From NCBI GenBank assembly GCA_009700715.1, contig WLLM01000064.1:1-5522 (forward strand): DNA of 5,522 bases, read 5' to 3'. This DNA is from Actinomycetota bacterium. Lineage in GTDB: Bacteria > Actinomycetota > Actinomycetes > Nanopelagicales > Nanopelagicaceae. The notes beneath the pieces were generated by a model that was not told the DNA's origin, made no database searches, and saw only the letters and a program-made list of their open reading frames with translations. Both the position numbers and the translations under genes were made by a program. Within the stretch, counting starts at the first letter, position 1. Each line of letters starts with the position of its first letter. Shown here in pieces: positions 1 through 5,522 of the stretch.

Positions 1-1
1 A

Positions 2-2449
2 GAAGAAGCACGCATGCTCAATCACAACTACATCGGCACAGAGCACATCCTCCTTGGCCTGATCCACGAAGGCGAAGGCGTTGCCGCAAAGGGCCTCGAA
101 GCTCTCGGCATCTCACTTGAAGGCGTTCGCGCACAAGTTGAAGAAATCATCGGCCAGGGACAACAAGCACCTAGCGGACATATTCCATTTACTCCACGCG
201 CCAAGAAAGTTCTCGAACTTTCACTTCGCGAAGCGTTGCAACTTGGCCACAACTACATTGGCACAGAACATATTTTGCTCGGTCTAATCCGTGAAGGCGA
301 AGGAGTCGCTGCACAAGTACTCGTAAAACTTGGCGCTGATTTAAATCGCGTACGTCAGCAAGTTATCCAATTGCTTTCTGGTTACCAAGGAAAAGAAGCG
401 GCAACATCTGGTGGACCTGCAGAAGGCACACCATCTACCTCACTTGTTCTAGATCAATTTGGTCGCAACCTCACACAGGCTGCGCGCGAGGGAAAGCTCG
501 ATCCAGTTATCGGTCGCGAAACCGAAATCGAGCGCGTTATGCAGGTTCTTTCACGCCGCACCAAAAATAACCCAGTACTAATTGGCGAACCAGGCGTTGG
601 TAAAACTGCTGTCGTTGAAGGTCTTGCACAAGCAATTTACAAGAACGATGTGCCTGAAACTCTGAAAGATAAGCAGCTTTACTCGCTAGATCTCGGAGCA
701 CTTGTTGCCGGAAGCCGTTACCGCGGTGACTTCGAAGAGCGTCTAAAGAAAGTATTGAAAGAGATCAAAACTCGTGGCGACATTATTTTGTTTATCGATG
801 AAATTCATACACTCGTTGGCGCAGGCGCTGCTGAAGGTGCAATCGATGCCGCCAGCATCTTGAAGCCAATGCTTGCCCGTGGTGAACTCCAGACAATTGG
901 CGCAACCACACTTGACGAGTACCGCAAGCATGTTGAAAAAGATGCTGCACTAGAACGTCGCTTCCAACCAATTCAGGTTAAAGAGCCATCTGTTGCTCAC
1001 ACCATTGAAATTCTTAAGGGCCTTCGCGATCGCTATGAAACCCACCACCGCGTATCGATTACCGATGGCGCACTTGCTGCCGCTGCAAATATGGCAGATC
1101 GCTACATTTCAGATCGCTTCTTGCCAGATAAGGCAATCGATCTAATTGATGAAGCCGGTTCACGTCTACGCATTAAGCGCATGACCGCACCTGCCGAACT
1201 TCGCGAATTCGATGAAAAGATCGCTGAAGCGCGTAAGGCAAAAGAATCTGCAATCGATGGCCAGGACTTTGAAGGCGCTGCTGCACTTCGCGATAAGGAA
1301 AAGACGCTTATCGCTGAAAAGGCAGATGCAGAAAAGAATTGGAAGGCAACTGACCTCGATAAGGTCACCGAAGTTGATGAAGAGTTAATTGCACAAGTTC
1401 TCTCCGCCTCAACTGGTATCCCGGTATTTAAGTTGACTGAAGAAGAGACGGCGCGTCTGCTTCGTATGGAAGACGAGCTACACCGTCGCGTTATTGGTCA
1501 AGATCAAGCGATCAAGGCGTTGTCACAAGCAATCCGCCGTACTCGTGCCGGTCTTAAAGATCCAAAGCGTCCTGGTGGTTCATTTATCTTCGCTGGTCCT
1601 TCAGGTGTTGGTAAGACCGAACTTTCTCGCACTCTTGCATCGTTCTTATTTGGTGATGAGACCGCACTTATTCAATTGGATATGTCCGAGTACTCAGAGC
1701 GCCACACTGCATCTCGTTTATTTGGTGCGCCTCCAGGATATGTCGGTTACGACGAAGGCGGACAGCTAACTGAAAAGGTTCGCCGTCGCCCATTCTCTGT
1801 TGTGCTCTTCGATGAAATCGAAAAAGCTCACCCGGATATCTTTAACTCACTTCTACAAGTACTTGAAGATGGTCGCCTAACGGATTCACAAGGTCGTACC
1901 GTTGACTTTAAGAACACTGTAATCATCATGACTACAAACCTCGGCACTCGTGATATTTCTAAGAGCCTCGGTTTGGGCTTTGCCAATATTGATGATGATC
2001 TAACTAATTACGATCGCATGAAGGGCAAGGTTCAAGACGAACTCAAGAACCACTTCCGCCCTGAATTCCTTAACCGTATCGACGATGTAATCGTCTTCCA
2101 TCAGTTAACTAAGGATCAGATTATTCAGATCGTTGATCTCATGATCGCTGGCCTTGATGATCGTTTGAAGGCGAAAGATATGGGTATCGAACTTACTCAA
2201 GCCGCTAAGGATCTCCTTGCAGCTCGTGGCTACGATCCACTTCTTGGTGCGCGTCCATTGCGTCGCGTAATCCAACGCGAAATCGAAGATTCGCTTTCAG
2301 AGCGAATTCTCTTCGGTGAGCTAAAGGGCGGCGAGATCATCGTTGTTGACGTCGAAGGCGTTGATGCTGAAGCGAAGTTCACTTTCACTGGTGCACCTAA
2401 GGCAACCTTGCCTGATTCGCCTGAAGATCTAGCTGAAGCAACCAAATAA
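2..2449 (+). CDS. clpC: ClpC family ATP-dependent Clp protease ATP-binding subunit (5'-truncated)
   Basis: ClpC is a cytosolic hexameric AAA+ unfoldase that recognises, unfolds and threads proteins into the ClpP protease. Numbering from the Met at 14, two Clp_N repeats span about 3-108. The first AAA+ module has Walker A GEPGVGKT at 191-198, pore-loop Tyr 236 (SRYRG), Walker B ILFIDE at 258-263 and arginine fingers R315/R316. A middle coiled coil carries a UVR-like segment ([10 protein letters not shown], 418-427). The second AAA+ module has GPSGVGKT at 528-535, pore loop GYVG at 575-578, Walker B D600/E601, the ClpP-docking LGF loop at 654-656 and R688. All ATPase residues are intact. The Met at 14 is internal: the frame reads E-E-A-R before it, as in full-length ClpC, and the FTPR phenylalanine (59) would become F80, as in mycobacterial ClpC1, if 21 residues precede the Met. 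About 17 codons are therefore missing. The promoter lies outside. The gene converges on the oxidase gene 13 bp downstream. Confidence 0.97.
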   Translation, partial: EEARMLNHNYIGTEHILLGLIHEGEGVAAKGLEALGISLEGVRAQVEEIIGQGQQAPSGHIPFTPRAKKVLELSLREALQLGHNYIGTEHILLGLIREGEGVAAQVLVKLGADLNRVRQQVIQLLSGYQGKEAATSGGPAEGTPSTSLVLDQFGRNLTQAAREGKLDPVIGRETEIERVMQVLSRRTKNNPVLIGEPGVGKTAVVEGLAQAIYKNDVPETLKDKQLYSLDLGALVAGSRYRGDFEERLKKVLKEIKTRGDIILFIDEIHTLVGAGAAEGAIDAASILKPMLARGELQTIGATTLDEYRKHVEKDAALERRFQPIQVKEPSVAHTIEILKGLRDRYETHHRVSITDGALAAAANMADRYISDRFLPDKAIDLIDEAGSRLRIKRMTAPAELREFDEKIAEARKAKESAIDGQDFEGAAALRDKEKTLIAEKADAEKNWKATDLDKVTEVDEELIAQVLSASTGIPVFKLTEEETARLLRMEDELHRRVIGQDQAIKALSQAIRRTRAGLKDPKRPGGSFIFAGPSGVGKTELSRTLASFLFGDETALIQLDMSEYSERHTASRLFGAPPGYVGYDEGGQLTEKVRRRPFSVVLFDEIEKAHPDIFNSLLQVLEDGRLTDSQGRTVDFKNTVIIMTTNLGTRDISKSLGLGFANIDDDLTNYDRMKGKVQDELKNHFRPEFLNRIDDVIVFHQLTKDQIIQIVDLMIAGLDDRLKAKDMGIELTQAAKDLLAARGYDPLLGARPLRRVIQREIEDSLSERILFGELKGGEIIVVDVEGVDAEAKFTFTGAPKATLPDSPEDLAEATK
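23..313 (+). repeat. Internal Clp_N duplication within clpC
   Basis: Two copies of the Clp N-domain repeat start at 23 and 248, 75 codons apart. Over 22 codons (23-88 against 248-313) they match at 21 residues: [14 protein letters not shown], then His or Arg, then EGEGVAA. Eleven of the 22 codons differ synonymously (for example atc/att, ctc/ttg, ggc/gga). The duplication is therefore held by selection on the protein and is not a recent DNA duplication. Two-fold repeats are normal for the ClpA/ClpB/ClpC N-domain, which binds adaptors and substrates. Confidence 0.9.
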
Positions 2450-2460
2450 AACTTTTTGGT
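2441..2460. other. Weak inverted repeat at the convergent clpC/oxidase junction
   Basis: ACCAAA (2441-2446) is complementary to TTTGGT (2455-2460), giving a 6-bp, A/T-rich stem around an 8-base loop that contains the clpC stop codon. It occupies nearly all of the 13-bp gap between the two convergent stop codons, so it could affect both transcripts. It lacks a GC-rich stem, and no T-run follows it on either strand, so I do not call it a terminator. It may be chance. Confidence 0.3.
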
Positions 2461-2462
2461 AA

Positions 2463-3812
2463 TTAAATCTTCTTACCGGGATTTAATATCCCGTTAGGGT
2501 CAAAGGTTTTCTTAATCTCACGTTGCAGCGATGCAACTTTTGGCGAGATTTCATTTGCGACAAAAGCAGATTTAATCGAACCAATACCGTGTTCGCCACT
2601 AGCGGTACCGCCAAGTGATTGAGCAATCTCAACAATGCGAGCGAAGGCTTGCTTTGCACGATCAGCTGCCGCTGCGTCACCATGGTCATGAACAATTGTT
2701 GGGTGCATATTTCCATCTCCGGCATGGCCAAAGATTCCGATAACTAAATTTGTTTCGCGGCTTAACGCTTCAACCTTTTCTACAAACTCTGCAATCTTGG
2801 TAATCGGTAACGCAACATCATCTAGCAACGTTGCTCCCATACGTTCGAGCGCTGGGTAGGCCAACTTTCGTACGCGAATTAAATCGGCAGCATCTGCTGG
2901 ATCATCAGAGTAAACACCATCGATGAGATCGAAATCTTTACAGGTCTCTAGCGCTGCTTCGCAGAGTGAATGGTTCTCATCTAACTGCATTAATAAGACG
3001 CTGCCGGCAACTTCAAAACCGAGTGGGTGCCAGGCCTCAACCGCCTTTAACGTTGTTTGATCAACGATTTCTAGCATTGACGGGCGATATTTAAGTAACG
3101 CAGCAGCGGCTGCTGCAGCCTTCGCAACGCTTGGGAAAGTTGCGATAAGTGTTGCTGGGGGAGCCGGGCGGATTTCTAGATTTAGTGTTAGTTCTGTAAT
3201 GATTCCGAGAGTTCCTTCAGAACCTATAAATAGCTTTGTTAGATCGTAAGTCGAAACGGATTTCTTGGTGGCCTTACCAAGTTCAATGATTTCACCAGTT
3301 GCTAATACAACTTGCAGTGCACGCACATGTGCCGATGTAACGCCGTATTTAACGCAACACATTCCGCCCGCATTGGTTGCAGCATTTCCACCAAGAGTTG
3401 ACCATTCGCGGCTTGCCGGATCTGGCAGATATGCCAGGCCTAACTCTTTAGCGGCTGTATCTAGATCGATATTGATTACACCTGCCTGCACGCGCGCTAT
3501 TTGATTTGCGGCATCTAGGGTAAGAATTTGATTCATCTTTTCAAGTGAGATAACTAGGCTTTGTGCATCCGAATTTGCACCGCCCGATAAACCACTGCCC
3601 GCGCCACGAGTTACGACTGGAATATTGTTTTCGTTTGCGAAAGCTAGCGCCTTAGATATTTCAGTTGCGCTTTTAGCAAGCAGTACAGCAAATGGTGGAG
3701 CGCTAACTGCAAAAGGAGCGTGATCTCGCGAATAAGAAGCGGTGATATCTGGATCGGAGATAAGCGTGGCATCTGGTCCCAGCGCTGCTGATAGCGCTAC
3801 GAGATGGCTCAT
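2463..3812 (-). CDS. FAD-linked oxidase, GlcD / D-lactate dehydrogenase type
   Basis: This is a 449-residue flavoprotein of the VAO/PCMH family that oxidises a D-2-hydroxy acid to the 2-oxo acid; glycolate and D-lactate are the commonest substrates. The N-terminal FAD_binding_4 domain has the pyrophosphate loop VTRGAGSGLSGGA at 67-79, TLGGNAATNAGG at 139-150 and the FIGSEGTLGI segment at 195-204. The C-terminal FAD-oxidase domain has GHAGDGNMHP (362-371; H363 and H370) and SGEHGIG (405-411; E407 and H408), the usual substrate/metal-binding positions, and ends in FDPNGILNPGKK. The length is normal for a stand-alone GlcD. There is no appended iron-sulfur domain and no GlcF-like partner in the window, so the electron acceptor and exact substrate are unknown. 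No signal peptide or membrane segment is seen. The ATG at 3812 is the only reasonable start: an in-frame TAA lies 24 bases upstream and no good ribosome-binding site is visible. The gene lies 32 bp after radA on the same strand. Confidence 0.92.
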   Translation of the reverse strand: MSHLVALSAALGPDATLISDPDITASYSRDHAPFAVSAPPFAVLLAKSATEISKALAFANENNIPVVTRGAGSGLSGGANSDAQSLVISLEKMNQILTLDAANQIARVQAGVINIDLDTAAKELGLAYLPDPASREWSTLGGNAATNAGGMCCVKYGVTSAHVRALQVVLATGEIIELGKATKKSVSTYDLTKLFIGSEGTLGIITELTLNLEIRPAPPATLIATFPSVAKAAAAAAALLKYRPSMLEIVDQTTLKAVEAWHPLGFEVAGSVLLMQLDENHSLCEAALETCKDFDLIDGVYSDDPADAADLIRVRKLAYPALERMGATLLDDVALPITKIAEFVEKVEALSRETNLVIGIFGHAGDGNMHPTIVHDHGDAAAADRAKQAFARIVEIAQSLGGTASGEHGIGSIKSAFVANEISPKVASLQREIKKTFDPNGILNPGKKI

Positions 3813-3819
3813 GCGCGCA

Positions 3820-3848
3820 ACTTTATCGCGCTTTTAAAGAAGTATTAA
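3820..3848 (-). promoter_or_regulatory. Possible promoter for a leaderless oxidase transcript
   Basis: Read on the minus strand, TTAATA (3848-3843, overlapping the radA stop codon) and TAAAGT (3825-3820) are separated by 17 bases. TAAAGT fits the loose actinobacterial -10 form TANNNT, and TTAATA matches four of six bases of TTGACA. Seven bases then lead to the A of the ATG at 3812, so transcription could start on the start codon itself. This would suit the absence of a clear Shine-Dalgarno sequence. It is a pattern match only; co-transcription from radA is at least as likely. Confidence 0.25.
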
Positions 3849-5212
3849 TCGCCGGTAATTTTGACGCGCTGCAAAGCTTGATCAAGGCGCGATACTTCAA
3901 CGATCTCCATGCCATCGATCTTTACATCGCTTCCGGCAGGAACAAGAGCGCGTTTAAAGCCAAGGCGATAGGCCTCAGCTAGGCGACGAGAGACGCCACT
4001 TACTTTGCGAATTTCACCGGCAAGACCGACTTCTCCGATTGCAACAAGGTCTGCTGGTAGCGCTAAACCTTTAGCAGCAGATGCGACGGCGAGAGCAAGA
4101 GCCAAATCAGCAGCTGGCTCAGACATCTTCATTCCGCCAACTGTTGCGGCATAAACATCGCGACCACCAACCCGGATTGCCGCACGGAGTTCGAGAACTG
4201 CAAGAGTCATTGCGGTACGTGCCGAGTCGAGTCCGCTGGTTACGCGGCGTGAATTTCCGAAATCATTTTCGCGACCTTGGCTGACCAAAGCTTGGATTTC
4301 AGCAAGAAGTGGGCGACGACCTTCGAGAGTAACTGTCACGCAAGTGCCAGGCACGGGTTCGGCGTGACGTGATGTAAATAAACCAGTTGGATCAAGCACG
4401 CTTTCGATGCCGGTGTCACTTAAATCAAAACAACCAACTTCATCGGATGCACCGAAACGGTTTTTGATTGCGCGAATCAAACGTAGACGTGAATGGCGTT
4501 CGCCTTCAAATTGAAGAACAACGTCAACGATATGTTCGAGCAAACGTGGACCAGCGATAGAACCATCTTTAGTAACGTGGCCTACTAAGAGCAAAGTGAT
4601 ATCACGATCTTTACAGATGCGAATCAAAGCGCCTGCAACTTCGCGAACCTGTGTCACGCCGCCAGGTGAACCATCTGCAGCGGCAGAACCAATAGTTTGC
4701 ACGCTATCGATAATTAAAAGCTCAGGTTTTACAGAATCAATATGTGCGATAACTGCACCGAGATCGGTTTCGGATGCTAAAAATAATTTAGGATCAACTG
4801 CGTTAATGCGTTCGGCGCGCAATCGAACTTGTGATGCGGATTCTTCACCGCTGATATAAAGCGCAGGAATTCCTTTTGCGGCAGTTTGTGCTGCAACAGA
4901 TAAGAGCAGCGTTGATTTACCGACGCCGGGTTCGCCAGCGAGCAAAATGGCGGCTCCAGGAACAAGTCCGCCACCGAGTACGCGATCTAGTTCGGATACA
5001 CCTGTTGCACGTGCGCGCGCAGAAGAAAGATCGACATCGCCAATTGGCGTTGCAGCGTGTGTAACTTTTCCGGGAACAAGTGAGAGTTTCTTTGGTGCTG
5101 CAAGTTCTTCAACGCTGCCCCATGCCTGACATTCGCCGCAGCGACCAACCCATTTTTGGGAGCCCCATCCGCATTCCGAACAGCGGAATGGATCTTTTTC
5201 GACTTTGGCCAT
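3845..5212 (-). CDS. radA: DNA repair protein RadA (Sms)
   Basis: RadA is a RecA-like, DnaB-type hexameric ATPase in the cytosol that drives branch migration and processing of recombination intermediates. Numbered from the ATG at 5212 (455 aa, normal length), the N-terminal zinc finger has C11, C14, C25 and C28 (CSEC...CGEC). The ATPase core has Walker A GEPGVGKS at 93-100, Walker B LLIIDS at about 166-171 and the RadA-specific KNRFG motif at 250-254. The C-terminal Lon-like domain contains GGMKMSEPAADLALALAVAS near 359-378. It has EPAADLA where Lon has its catalytic-serine motif, so it is not a protease, as is usual for RadA. An in-frame TTG at 5218 is possible, but ATG is preferred: AGAG at 5223-5220 lies 7 bases before the ATG and only one base before the TTG. 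The gene follows a small unidentified gene by 26 bp and precedes the oxidase by 32 bp, all on the minus strand, so an operon is likely. Confidence 0.97.
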   Translation of the reverse strand: MAKVEKDPFRCSECGWGSQKWVGRCGECQAWGSVEELAAPKKLSLVPGKVTHAATPIGDVDLSSARARATGVSELDRVLGGGLVPGAAILLAGEPGVGKSTLLLSVAAQTAAKGIPALYISGEESASQVRLRAERINAVDPKLFLASETDLGAVIAHIDSVKPELLIIDSVQTIGSAAADGSPGGVTQVREVAGALIRICKDRDITLLLVGHVTKDGSIAGPRLLEHIVDVVLQFEGERHSRLRLIRAIKNRFGASDEVGCFDLSDTGIESVLDPTGLFTSRHAEPVPGTCVTVTLEGRRPLLAEIQALVSQGRENDFGNSRRVTSGLDSARTAMTLAVLELRAAIRVGGRDVYAATVGGMKMSEPAADLALALAVASAAKGLALPADLVAIGEVGLAGEIRKVSGVSRRLAEAYRLGFKRALVPAGSDVKIDGMEIVEVSRLDQALQRVKITGD

Positions 5213-5219
5213 GACCAAA

Positions 5220-5223
5220 CTCT
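5220..5223 (-). promoter_or_regulatory. Shine-Dalgarno-like site deciding the radA start
   Basis: AGAG on the minus strand, followed by TTTGGTC and then ATG, gives a 7-base spacer to the ATG at 5212 and only a 1-base spacer to the in-frame TTG at 5218. The match to the anti-Shine-Dalgarno is short, but the spacing favours the ATG. Confidence 0.5.
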
Positions 5224-5238
5224 AGAGGGTAGGGCTGA

Positions 5239-5522
5239 CTACTTCCCAGCGGAGATAGAAGCTGGGTGTTGAATTACAAAGAGTGGAAGTGAGCGCGCCT
5301 TGGCATCGTTAATTCCCTGAACGCGCTTATCGCAGTGCTCGGCGAGAACTGCATATGCCGCTTCGCCCATTAGCGCCTGAAGTTCGGTGCGATTGGAAAT
5401 GTAAACCGGTTCGCTACCAACGTGGGCATCGGTATTGCTTGTGCAGTACCAATCGAAATCATCTCCGCCATCGCCCCAGGCTAGTCTTTCGTATTCGCCA
5501 ATTACTGTAATTGAATATTCGC
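5239..5522 (-). CDS. Unidentified small protein, C-terminal part (runs off the window)
   Basis: An open frame enters from the right edge and ends at TAG (5239-5241), giving 93 visible residues. I do not recognise the family. The visible part starts [19 protein letters not shown], followed by the acidic, aromatic stretch DDFDWYC, then [11 protein letters not shown] and an alanine-rich, probably helical region ([18 protein letters not shown]), and ends [16 protein letters not shown]. It has two cysteines (visible residues 26 and 63) and no membrane segment. The codon use (gaa, gat and gcg/gcc mixed) resembles that of radA, and the other two frames on this strand meet stops within the first 63 bases from the edge, so it looks like real coding sequence. 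An internal ATG at 5370 would leave only 43 residues and cut through the continuous frame, so the true start is probably outside the window. It ends 26 bp before radA on the same strand and is likely co-transcribed with it; the adjacency does not by itself show a repair role. Confidence 0.75.
   Translation of the reverse strand, partial: EYSITVIGEYERLAWGDGGDDFDWYCTSNTDAHVGSEPVYISNRTELQALMGEAAYAVLAEHCDKRVQGINDAKARSLPLFVIQHPASISAGK
5245..5266 (-). other. GC-rich inverted repeat at the 3' end of the gene before radA
   Basis: CCCAGC and GCTGGG form a perfect 6-bp stem around a 10-base loop. The repeat covers the last codons of the unidentified gene and ends 33 bases before the radA ATG. No T-run follows on the minus strand, so it is not a standard intrinsic terminator. 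It could be a weak attenuating or mRNA-stabilising hairpin, or a by-product of coding. Confidence 0.3.

Noticed and set aside
14..16. ATG at 14 as the true start of clpC
   Set aside because: The frame stays open to the window edge and reads E-E-A-R before this Met, matching the conserved ClpC N-terminus. The Met is internal, and the real start is about 17 codons outside the window.
743..1368. Antisense open frames within clpC (743-931 and 1102-1368, minus strand)
   Set aside because: They lie opposite strongly conserved AAA+ coding sequence, have no visible ribosome-binding site or domain, and are rich in Ser and Ala, as expected from the complement of this gene.
2483..2731. Minus-strand open frame overlapping the oxidase gene in another frame
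   Set aside because: It lies entirely inside the oxidase C-terminal domain, whose conserved motifs (GHAGDGNMHP, SGEHGIG) are in the main frame. Its product shows no recognisable domain.
3813..3835. Plus-strand intrinsic terminator (GCGCG/CGCGC stem followed by TTTT)
   Set aside because: The stem is only 5 bp with a 9-base loop and the T-run is four bases. No plus-strand gene ends nearby, because clpC stops about 1.4 kb upstream.
5216..5218. TTG at 5218 as the radA start
   Set aside because: The Shine-Dalgarno-like AGAG is one base from this TTG but seven bases from the ATG at 5212, and RadA proteins typically begin only a few residues before the zinc finger.
1..5522. Mobile elements, CRISPR arrays, tRNA or rRNA genes, defence or secondary-metabolite systems
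   Set aside because: None seen. Coding sequence fills the window apart from gaps of 13, 32 and 26 bp, there are no spaced direct repeats, and all recognised proteins are housekeeping or metabolic.

Overview
The window looks like ordinary chromosomal housekeeping sequence from an actinobacterium with moderate GC content. The ClpC protein is very close to actinobacterial ClpC1, including the FTPRAKK stretch, the LGLGF loop and the [13 protein letters not shown] segment. The base composition is much less GC-rich than Streptomyces or Mycobacterium. That combination would fit a freshwater/planktonic lineage such as the Nanopelagicales (acI), but this is inference from composition and not a diagnosis.

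Layout: (1) 2-2449, plus strand: clpC, complete except for about 17 codons cut off by the left edge. (2) 2450-2462: a 13-bp convergent junction with a small A/T-rich inverted repeat. (3) 2463-3812, minus strand: a GlcD-type FAD-linked oxidase. (4) 3845-5212, minus strand: radA. (5) 5239-5522, minus strand: the C-terminal 93 residues of a small protein I do not recognise, running off the right edge. The three minus-strand genes are separated by only 26 and 32 bp and probably form one transcription unit: unknown gene, then radA, then the oxidase. A possible internal leaderless promoter sits in front of the oxidase.

How the genes relate: ClpC is the AAA+ unfoldase that feeds the ClpP protease, and RadA is a DnaB-like branch-migration helicase in recombination. 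They are not a pathway, but they are recurrent chromosomal neighbours. In Bacillus, clpC-radA-disA lie in one operon. In Mycobacterium tuberculosis, radA-disA and clpC1 are convergent across a cluster of several genes. Here the convergent arrangement is kept, but the interval is reduced to one FAD oxidase, and disA is not next to radA.

I see no CRISPR array, tRNA, rRNA, insertion sequence, phage gene or defence system. No gene-free stretch exceeds 32 bp. The items most worth a second look are the unidentified small gene upstream of radA and the replacement of disA by an oxidase in this neighbourhood.
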